Both the position numbers and the translations under genes were made by a program. From Azospirillum oryzae (GTDB taxonomy: Bacteria; Pseudomonadota; Alphaproteobacteria; Azospirillales; Azospirillaceae), in the NCBI RefSeq assembly GCF_008364795.1, contig NZ_VTTM01000002.1, positions 310,001 to 374,000 on the forward strand: DNA of 64,000 bases, given 5' to 3'. The notes below the pieces were generated by a model. It was not told the origin of the DNA. It was given only the letters and a program-made list of their open reading frames with translations, and searched no databases. Shown piece after piece: positions 57,908 to 64,000 of this stretch. How positions within the stretch are numbered: the stretch's first letter is position 1; each line of letters begins with the position of its first letter.

Positions 57908-58771
57908 ATGAACGTTGCGAACATTGCCCGGCGCCTCGTCGCCGGAGAGCTTCACTATGCGCTGGGCCGGTTCGAATCGGTGCGGCGCGGCTACAGTGCC
58001 CTGCGTCGCCTGTCTCCCCGGTCGCGCCAGCGGGCGCCGGCCGGCCCGCCCATATCGCTGCCTCCGCTTCCGGTCAGCCTGTTCCCCGGCCAGACCATCG
58101 ACCGCGCGTTGGCCGACCTGCGGCGCGACTCGATCGCGCTCGGTTTCGATCTGCCCTGGCCGATGGTGGAGGAGATGGTGGAGTTCGCCACCCACTCCCC
58201 CCTGCAGCGGCGGCTGCGCGACGACCGCGTGTTCTATCGCCACAATGTCCGCAAGGGCCGGCTGGAGGATGGGTCGCCCGCGGTGATGGGCATCGTCCCC
58301 GATCCGCTGGATTGCCCGGCGGTGCGCCGGGTCTGCCGCGATCCGCTGCTGATGCAATGTGCCGGGGCGTTCCTGGGCTTCCCGGCCACCAAGATCATCC
58401 CGCGCCTGTTCTGGAGCTTCGTCACCGACGCCACCGACGACGAGCGGCGGCAGCTGGGTCAGACCATCGACTGGCATTACGACGTCCACGACTTCCATTT
58501 CTGCTCGGCTCAGTTCTATTTGACCGATGTCGGGCCGGGGTCGGGGGAGCATGCGCTGGTCCGCGGCAGCCATCACGGCAAGTCGCTGCGCATGCTGCTG
58601 GGCTCCGCCAACGCCCGCGACGAGGAGCTGTTCACCCGCTTCGCCCGCGACCGCATCCTGGTGGTGGAGGGACCGGCCGGCACCGGCTTCCTGGAGGACA
58701 CCTCCTGCTACCACCGCGCCACCCCGCCGGCCAGCCGCGAGCGGCTGATGCTGCAGCTGTGGATCAGCTGA
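57908..58771 (+). CDS. Phytanoyl-CoA dioxygenase-like Fe(II)/2-oxoglutarate oxygenase
   Basis: A 287-residue protein with a double-stranded beta-helix oxygenase core in its C-terminal two thirds. The Fe(II)-binding HxD is visible in TIDWHYDVHDFHF, the distal histidine in CYHRATPP, and LVRGSHHGKS lies between. Typical PhyH-family oxygenases of this size occur in bacterial small-molecule or lipid pathways; the substrate is unknown. ATG at 57908 is chosen because the upstream extension to 57779 looks non-coding. No ribosome site of note; the neighbouring genes give no pathway clue. Confidence 0.78.
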   Translation: MNVANIARRLVAGELHYALGRFESVRRGYSALRRLSPRSRQRAPAGPPISLPPLPVSLFPGQTIDRALADLRRDSIALGFDLPWPMVEEMVEFATHSPLQRRLRDDRVFYRHNVRKGRLEDGSPAVMGIVPDPLDCPAVRRVCRDPLLMQCAGAFLGFPATKIIPRLFWSFVTDATDDERRQLGQTIDWHYDVHDFHFCSAQFYLTDVGPGSGEHALVRGSHHGKSLRMLLGSANARDEELFTRFARDRILVVEGPAGTGFLEDTSCYHRATPPASRERLMLQLWIS

Positions 58772-58811
58772 GCTAGACTGGTCCGCATCGTCACTGGGGA
58801 ATGCGGATCGG

Positions 58812-59921
58812 ATGATGGAAGCGAAGGACGGGCTGCGCACGGTCGTCGGCCTGATGAGCGGCACCTCGATGGACGGCATCGACGCCGCCCTGCTGCGCAC
58901 CGACGGCCGCGACCGGGTGGAGGCGCTGAGCTTCCTGACGATCCCCTATGACGACGGCTTCCGTGCCCGTCTGCGCGGCTGTCTGGGACGGACGGACAGC
59001 GGCGAGACGGTTGCGGAGGTCGAGCGCGACCTGACCGACGTCCATGCCGACGCGGTGCGCCGCCTGCTCGACAAGGCGGGCGTCGCGGCGGCGGCGGTCG
59101 ATCTGATCGGCTTCCACGGCCACACCATCCACCACGATCCGGACCGGCGCATCACCCGCCAGATCGGCGACGGCGCCCGGCTGGCGGCGGCGACCGGCAT
59201 CGCCGTCGTCAACGACTTCCGCAGCGCCGACGTCGCCGCGGGCGGGCAGGGGGCGCCGCTGGTCCCGCTGTTCCACCGGGCGCTGGCGCATGGGCTGCCG
59301 CGTCCGCTGGCCGTCCTCAACATCGGCGGCGTCGCCAATGTCAGCTGGATCGGCCCCGAATCTGCGGACGGGGAAGCCGATGTCGTCGCCTGCGATACCG
59401 GTCCCGGAAACGCCCTGATCGACGACTGGGTGCTGCGCCACGGGCTCGGCCGGTACGATGCCGGCGGCGCACTGGCGGCGTCGGGGCGGGTGGATGACGC
59501 GGCGCTGGCCCAACTGATGGCCCACCCCTATTTCGGCCGTCCGGCGCCCAAGTCGCTGGACCGCGACGCCTTCGATCCGGCGCCGGTGGCGGCATTGTCG
59601 CCCGAGGACGGCGCCGCCACCCTGACCGCCTTCACCGCCCTGTCGGTCGCCCGGGTCGTGCCCCACCTGCCGGCCGCGCCGGTGCGCTGGCTGGTCTGCG
59701 GCGGCGGGCGGCACAACGCCACGCTGATGGCGATGCTGGCCGACCGGCTGGGCGTGCCCGTCGAGTCGGCCGATCTCGTCGGCTGGGACGGCGACGCGCT
59801 GGAGGCGCAGGCCTTCGGCTATCTGGCGGTGCGCAGCCGGCTGGGACTGCCTCTCAGCCTGCCGGCGACCACCGGCGTGCCGGCGCCCATGCCGGGCGGG
59901 GTGTTCCACCCGAAACCCTAA
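58812..59921 (+). CDS. anmK: 1,6-anhydro-N-acetylmuramic acid kinase
   Basis: Recycles cell-wall muropeptides by turning anhydro-N-acetylmuramic acid into N-acetylmuramic acid 6-phosphate. The 369-residue ASKHA-fold kinase has the phosphate-1 loop [39 protein letters not shown], the catalytic aspartate in [12 protein letters not shown], and [14 protein letters not shown]. Its stop overlaps the convergent aat stop by 4 bases. It is preceded by the oxygenase gene with a 40-base gap. Confidence 0.96.
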   Translation: MMEAKDGLRTVVGLMSGTSMDGIDAALLRTDGRDRVEALSFLTIPYDDGFRARLRGCLGRTDSGETVAEVERDLTDVHADAVRRLLDKAGVAAAAVDLIGFHGHTIHHDPDRRITRQIGDGARLAAATGIAVVNDFRSADVAAGGQGAPLVPLFHRALAHGLPRPLAVLNIGGVANVSWIGPESADGEADVVACDTGPGNALIDDWVLRHGLGRYDAGGALAASGRVDDAALAQLMAHPYFGRPAPKSLDRDAFDPAPVAALSPEDGAATLTAFTALSVARVVPHLPAAPVRWLVCGGGRHNATLMAMLADRLGVPVESADLVGWDGDALEAQAFGYLAVRSRLGLPLSLPATTGVPAPMPGGVFHPKP

Positions 59922-60562
59922 TCCGCGGTCGACTCCAGCAGGTCCGCCAGCGCCGACTGCTGGTCGACGCCGCGGAAGTCGGTCTTGCGCTCCATCGCGG
60001 CGGCGAGGCGGCGGCGGTAGTCGGTGCGTGGGATCTCGATGGCGCCGAATCGGCTCAGATGCTCGGTCACGAACTGGGTGTCGAGCAGGGCGAAGCCGGC
60101 GGCGCGCAGCCGGGCGACCAGATGGACCAGCGCCACCTTGCTGGCCCCGGTCTCGCGGCTGAACATGCTCTCGCCGAAATAGGCGCCGCCGATCGACACC
60201 CCGTACAGCCCGCCGACCAGCCGGCCGTCGCGCCAGCATTCCACGCTGTGGGCGAATCCGCTGTCGAACAGGTCGCCGTAGAGGCGGACGATGTCGTCGT
60301 TGATCCAGGTCTTCGGCCTGTCCTCCGTCGCCGCGGCGCAGCCCTCGATCACCGCGCGGAAGGCGCTGTCGAAGCGCAGTTCGAACGGGCAGCGCCGCAG
60401 CGTCTTGCGCAGGCTGCGCGGCACATGGAAGCCGTCCAGCGGCAGGATGCCGCGGAGTTCGGGGTCGAACCAGTGAAGCTCCCGCGATTCGGCGCTTTCG
60501 GCCATCGGGAAGATGCCGGCGGCGTAGGCACGCAGCAAGATCGGTGCGGACAGGGTGAACAT
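59918..60562 (-). CDS. aat: Leucyl/phenylalanyl-tRNA-protein transferase
   Basis: Adds Leu or Phe from charged tRNA to N-terminal Arg or Lys, marking proteins for ClpAP (N-end rule). The 214-residue protein has [68 protein letters not shown] and [16 protein letters not shown], all family signatures. The ATG at 60562 fits known N-termini; the frame continues upstream without family similarity. It is divergent from the RNase T2 gene. Confidence 0.95.
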   Translation of the reverse strand: MFTLSAPILLRAYAAGIFPMAESAESRELHWFDPELRGILPLDGFHVPRSLRKTLRRCPFELRFDSAFRAVIEGCAAATEDRPKTWINDDIVRLYGDLFDSGFAHSVECWRDGRLVGGLYGVSIGGAYFGESMFSRETGASKVALVHLVARLRAAGFALLDTQFVTEHLSRFGAIEIPRTDYRRRLAAAMERKTDFRGVDQQSALADLLESTAD

Positions 60563-60707
60563 GCCGGTCACTATACCCGCTGATGGGGCGGAACGCGCAA
60601 ACGTTCGGCCGAAGTTTGGCTGAGTGATACTGGTGTCGAGACCCCGCGACAGCAATCTCCTTCCATGGTATGCAACGCAGGGAAGCACATCCGTGGGGAA
60701 GACTGTC

Positions 60708-61454
60708 ATGCGAAGCGCCGTCGCCGCCATTCTGTCCGTCATGGTTGCCGAACTGCTCGCCGCAAGCCCCTCCTGGGCGCAGAGACGGGCGGAGCCGGGC
60801 AACTTCGACTATTACCTTCTGTCGCTGTCCTGGACGCCGACCTATTGCGCCCGCGACAAGAACGGCCCCGATCCCGACCAGTGCGGCGACCGCAAGTACG
60901 GCTTCGTCGTGCATGGCCTGTGGCCGCAATACAATGACGGCAGCTATCCCGCCACCTGCACCCGCGACCGCAACCTGCCCAAGGCGGTGGTGGACCAGAC
61001 CATGCCGGTGATGCCCAGCGTCGGACTGATGATGCATGAATGGCGCAAGCACGGGACCTGCTCCGGCCTGAACGCCACCGACTATTTCGCCAAGCTGCGC
61101 GCCGCGGCGTCCAAGGTGGCGATCCCGGAGCAGCTGAAGGTTCCCGGCCCGACCGTGCCGGCGACGCAGGTGGAGCGCCTGTTCCTGGAGGCCAATCCCG
61201 GCCTGACGGCGGAGGGGGTGGCGGTCGTCTGCTCCCGCCGCGACGTGGCCGAGGTGCGGGTCTGCCTGAACAAGGATCTGGGTTTCGTCGCCTGCGGCCA
61301 GAAGGTGGTCGACCGCTGCCGCGACCGCGACGCCGCCCTGTCGCCCGACGTGGTCCCGGCCCAGCCGCGCCGCAGCACGACTCCGCCCGCCACCCCGCCC
61401 GCCGCCCCGGCCCTGCCGCCGGCGCCTGCTGCGGCACCCGCCCCGGCGCAGTGA
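60708..61454 (+). CDS. Secreted ribonuclease T2
   Basis: Extracytoplasmic acid ribonuclease of the T2/RNase I family. The 248-residue protein has a signal peptide ([23 protein letters not shown]), then both catalytic sites: CAS1 [10 protein letters not shown] and CAS2 [11 protein letters not shown], with histidines H-L-W-P and H-E-W-R-K-H-G. Six or more cysteines suggest disulfides. A proline/alanine-rich tail of about 35 residues follows the domain (residues 213-248), absent from E. coli RNase I. The ATG at 60708 begins the signal peptide. Role is probably RNA scavenging. Confidence 0.93.
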   Translation: MRSAVAAILSVMVAELLAASPSWAQRRAEPGNFDYYLLSLSWTPTYCARDKNGPDPDQCGDRKYGFVVHGLWPQYNDGSYPATCTRDRNLPKAVVDQTMPVMPSVGLMMHEWRKHGTCSGLNATDYFAKLRAAASKVAIPEQLKVPGPTVPATQVERLFLEANPGLTAEGVAVVCSRRDVAEVRVCLNKDLGFVACGQKVVDRCRDRDAALSPDVVPAQPRRSTTPPATPPAAPALPPAPAAAPAPAQ

Positions 61455-61457
61455 GGA

Positions 61458-62369
61458 TCAGCCGCCCGTCCCCTCCGCCAGCGACGCCATCACCGCCGGG
61501 ATTTCCGCCAGCAATTCGCGGGCGAGGAATCCCAGCGGGCCGATCCGGCTGCTCAGCCGGTTGCCGGCCTCGCCATGCAGGTAGACCCCCCAGATGGCGG
61601 CCTGTTCCGGACTGGCGCCGCGGGCCAGCAGGCCGGTGACGATCCCGGCCAGCGTGTCGCCCGAACCGGAGGTCGCCAGCCCGACCGTGCCGTCGCGATA
61701 GGCCCAGGCGCGGCCGTCCGGCGCGACGATGCGGGTGCAGCCTCCCTTCAGCGCCACCACCGCCTTCAGCCGGGCCGCCGCCCGCCTTGCGCTGCCGAGC
61801 GGGTCGGCATCCACTTGTTCGCGCGGGCAGCCCAGCAGGCCGGCCATTTCGCCGGCATGGGGAGTGACGACCACGCGGCCTGCATGCCGGTGCAGCGGCG
61901 CCGGGTCCTGCGCCAGCCCGGCCAGCGCCCCGGCATCCAATACGAATCGTGGGCCGTCCCCACCCGGATCCAGCCGCCTCAGCAGGTCGGCGGTCAGGGC
62001 CGCCGTTGCCGGTTCGTCCATCATGCCGGGGCCGATCAGCACCGTGTCGCAGTGCGAGGCCCGCTCGGCCAGCGCCTGGGCCGACTCGGCGGCAATCCCG
62101 CCCTCCGGCGTCTCATGCAGGCCGGCGACCAGGGCTTCCGGGAGTGCGAGGCCCAGATGCGCAGCGACGCTGGCCACGGTGGCGATCTGCAGCTTGCCGG
62201 CCCCCGCCCGCAGCACGCCGATCCCGGCCAGCAGGGCGCCGCCCGGCACCGGCACGCTGCCGGCCACCACCAGCGCCCGGCCGCGGGTTTCCTTGTCGCC
62301 GTCACCATCCGGCTGGGGTAGGGGCATGCCGCGCAGAAGCCCGGCGGTGATGGGGATCTCGGCGTCCAA
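61458..62369 (-). CDS. nnrD: ADP-dependent NAD(P)H-hydrate dehydratase
   Basis: Repairs damaged nicotinamide nucleotides by dehydrating S-NADHX/NADPHX. The 303-residue ribokinase-like protein has GRALVVAGSVPVPGGALLAG, VVTPHAGEMAGLLG, VALKGGCTRIVAPDGRAW and the anion-hole motif SGSGDTLAG. It corresponds to the C-terminal half of YjeF-type fusions; the epimerase half (NnrE) is not attached or adjacent. Its 3' end is 3 bases from the RNase T2 stop; transcription converges. Confidence 0.92.
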   Translation of the reverse strand: MDAEIPITAGLLRGMPLPQPDGDGDKETRGRALVVAGSVPVPGGALLAGIGVLRAGAGKLQIATVASVAAHLGLALPEALVAGLHETPEGGIAAESAQALAERASHCDTVLIGPGMMDEPATAALTADLLRRLDPGGDGPRFVLDAGALAGLAQDPAPLHRHAGRVVVTPHAGEMAGLLGCPREQVDADPLGSARRAAARLKAVVALKGGCTRIVAPDGRAWAYRDGTVGLATSGSGDTLAGIVTGLLARGASPEQAAIWGVYLHGEAGNRLSSRIGPLGFLARELLAEIPAVMASLAEGTGG

Positions 62370-62408
62370 TCGGCTCTCCTCGGCGGGCGGCCCTCAGCGG
62401 GCGGTGAT

Positions 62409-63185
62409 TTATCGGGCGGCAACGGCAGCATCCGGTTCGGCGGTGACCGGGGCGCCGGCCTCCTCCAGCGGGGCGACGAAGTTGTAGCGGTGCAGCAGCA
62501 GTCCGCCGCGCGGCCCGACCTGGGCATCGAAGCGGTATTCGGTGACGGAGCAGTTGGCGACGTCGCCGGCCGCGTCGATGGCCAGGATTTCCTCCTCCGT
62601 CATGTTTTCCAGCAGATAGCGCAGGCACAGCACCACCACCTGGTGCCCGACGATCAGCACCCGCCGGCCGCCGTGATGCAGGCTGACGGTGTCGAGCGCG
62701 CTGCGCAGCCGCAGGATCACATCACACCAGCTCTCACCCCCGGGCGGGCGGTGATAGAACTTGCCGAGCAGGCGGCGGAATTCGGCCTGTTCCGGGAATT
62801 CCTGGCGGATGCCGGCGCTGGTCAGCCGGTCGAGCACGCCGAACTCCTTCTCGCGCAGCCGCTCGTCGATCACGAAATCGGCCGGGTCGATCGGCAGCCC
62901 GCCCGATTGGTGCAGCCGTTCCGCCGTGCGCAGCGCCCGGCGATAGGGCGAGGTCAGCACCACGTCCGGCCGCTCCACCGCCGGCATGGCGGCGAACCAT
63001 CGGCCGAGCGCATCCGACTGCCGCTCGCCCAGCGGGCTGAGCGGTACGTCGACGTCGCGTTCGTCGATGTTGATCCGGACATGTCCGGCGGCGTGGGCGG
63101 CGTCGCGCGCGACGTTCCCGGCGCTCTCGCCATGGCGGACGATCCACAATCGGTCGGGCCAGCGCTGTTGCATCGGCGATCCCAT
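62409..63185 (-). CDS. Histidine phosphatase (phosphoglycerate mutase-like)
   Basis: A 258-residue member of the histidine phosphatase superfamily. The phospho-histidine site is [12 protein letters not shown], followed by [28 protein letters not shown], the acidic residue of the active site in [13 protein letters not shown], and [13 protein letters not shown]. Substrate not determinable; a long alanine-rich tail and an extra insertion before SPLGERQ differ from glycolytic phosphoglycerate mutase. It is just upstream of nnrD (39 bases), probably in one transcript. ATG at 63185 or 63173 may be used. Confidence 0.9.
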   Translation of the reverse strand: MGSPMQQRWPDRLWIVRHGESAGNVARDAAHAAGHVRINIDERDVDVPLSPLGERQSDALGRWFAAMPAVERPDVVLTSPYRRALRTAERLHQSGGLPIDPADFVIDERLREKEFGVLDRLTSAGIRQEFPEQAEFRRLLGKFYHRPPGGESWCDVILRLRSALDTVSLHHGGRRVLIVGHQVVVLCLRYLLENMTEEEILAIDAAGDVANCSVTEYRFDAQVGPRGGLLLHRYNFVAPLEEAGAPVTAEPDAAVAAR

Positions 63186-63387
63186 TCCCTGGCAGGCGAA
63201 ACTGTCGGAAATAACCGCCGGGCGGGTCGAAAGGTCCCTCTGCGGTGCAGGTCACGGTATGGCAGCCATGCTGCCCGTTCCGCAGCTGTGGCGACGCGGC
63301 ACCTTGCCGGTGGCGCCGGCCGGGCCACACTTTCCTGTCCAGTTTCCAACCAGCAGCCAGTCTTCAATCATACAGGATGGATCGGAC

Positions 63388-64000
63388 ATGACGGACAGCC
63401 AGGACGCGGCCTCCTTGTTCCAGCCGGTGACGGTCGGGCGTTATACCCTGCCCAACCGCATCGCCATGGCGCCGCTGACCCGCAGCCGCACCGACAACGC
63501 CACCGGCGTGCCGACCGCGATGAACGCCGAATATTACGCCCAGCGCGCCAGCGCCGGTCTGATCATCGCCGAGGCGACGCAGATCTCGCCGCAGGGCAAG
63601 GGTTACGCCTACACCCCCGGCATCCACAGCGCCGAACAGGTGGCGGGCTGGAAGCTGGTGACCGACGCGGTCCACGCCAAGGGCGGGCATATGTGCCTGC
63701 AGCTCTGGCATGTCGGCCGCATCTCCCACCCCGATCTGCAGCCGGGCGGAGCCCTGCCGGTGGCGCCGTCCGCCGTCAAGCCGGAGATGAAGGCCTTCAC
63801 CGTCGACGGCTTCAAGGACATTCCGACCCCGCGCGCGCTGGAACTGTCGGAACTGCCGGGCATCGTCGAGGATTACCGCCGTGCCACCCGCAACGCGCTG
63901 GCCGCCGGGTTCGACATGGTGGAGGTGCATGCCGCCAACGGTTATCTGATCGACCAGTTCCTGCGCGACGGCACCAACAGGCGCACCGACGCCTATGGCG
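63388..64000 (+). CDS. NADH:flavin oxidoreductase, old yellow enzyme family (3' end beyond right edge)
   Basis: FMN-dependent ene-reductase of the NemA/OYE family; about 204 of the usual 360 residues are visible. The start [14 protein letters not shown] is followed by [19 protein letters not shown], the conserved [25 protein letters not shown], and [20 protein letters not shown], which supplies the substrate-binding H-x-x-N pair. The sequence resembles N-ethylmaleimide reductases. ATG at 63388 follows AGGATGG. The gene is divergent from the histidine phosphatase with 202 bases between, a possible site for a redox regulator, though none was recognised. Confidence 0.94.
   Translation, partial: MTDSQDAASLFQPVTVGRYTLPNRIAMAPLTRSRTDNATGVPTAMNAEYYAQRASAGLIIAEATQISPQGKGYAYTPGIHSAEQVAGWKLVTDAVHAKGGHMCLQLWHVGRISHPDLQPGGALPVAPSAVKPEMKAFTVDGFKDIPTPRALELSELPGIVEDYRRATRNALAAGFDMVEVHAANGYLIDQFLRDGTNRRTDAYG

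Overview
The window reads as chromosomal DNA of a high-GC alphaproteobacterium, most likely Azospirillum or a close Rhodospirillales relative (inference from gene content; no search was run). Pointers are a probable CO-sensing RcoM regulator beside the nitrogenase-protecting CowN protein, a GlnE adenylyltransferase, a ChrR/RpoE singlet-oxygen sigma module, two non-identical bacterioferritin subunits, LpxD, and many two-component and c-di-GMP proteins. Nearly all of it is ordinary core or near-core chromosome. I saw no prophage, insertion sequence, CRISPR array, rRNA or tRNA.

Layout. 1-7 kb: aconitase (cut by the left edge), a signal peptidase, a methyltransferase, and a small nudix / DEDD exonuclease / YciI / EVE cluster ending at a perfect 23-bp palindrome. 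7-14 kb: acetyl-CoA synthetase, a pair of membrane-anchored coiled-coil proteins of unknown role, an orphan TRAP binding protein, an OmpA-like protein, a cupin, LpxD, and a composite palindromic repeat. 14-17.5 kb: TrmJ, then the rcoM-cowN cassette, then a secreted sugar dehydrogenase. 17.7-25.8 kb: a large hybrid kinase, a response-regulator diguanylate cyclase, a degenerate MoeA paralogue and a MoeA fused to a periplasmic-binding-protein fold, all on one strand. 26-29.3 kb: rpoE-chrR with a recognisable autoregulatory promoter, a stress flavoprotein, and two cobalamin genes. 29.4-31.7 kb: def-fmt-truA. 31.7-38 kb: an AT-rich gap and a second hybrid kinase, a LysR/cysteine hydrolase pair, and an orphan oligopeptide-binding protein. 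38-50 kb: asd, a lipoprotein-LivH fusion, tyrS, the two bacterioferritins behind two Fur-like boxes, a ParA-like ATPase, a Sua5-type tRNA enzyme, a LysR/EamA pair, an FAD dehydrogenase and leuC. 50-64 kb: a giant AsmA/YhdP-like protein divergent from glnE, a peroxiredoxin, a 2-oxoglutarate oxygenase, anmK, aat, a secreted RNase T2, nnrD, a histidine phosphatase, and an old-yellow-enzyme reductase cut by the right edge.

The most interesting points are: (1) rcoM and cowN adjacent, with two CCATTCG direct repeats exactly 20 bp apart between them, a self-contained circuit for protecting nitrogenase from CO; (2) two bacterioferritin subunits with complementary losses, one keeping the ferroxidase residues without the haem Met52 and the other the reverse, behind a perfect 7-1-7 Fur-like palindrome; (3) tandem MoeA paralogues, one degenerate and one fused to a ligand-binding domain; (4) an orphan LivH permease with an N-terminal lipoprotein domain; (5) an overlapping pair of unknown membrane coiled-coil proteins.
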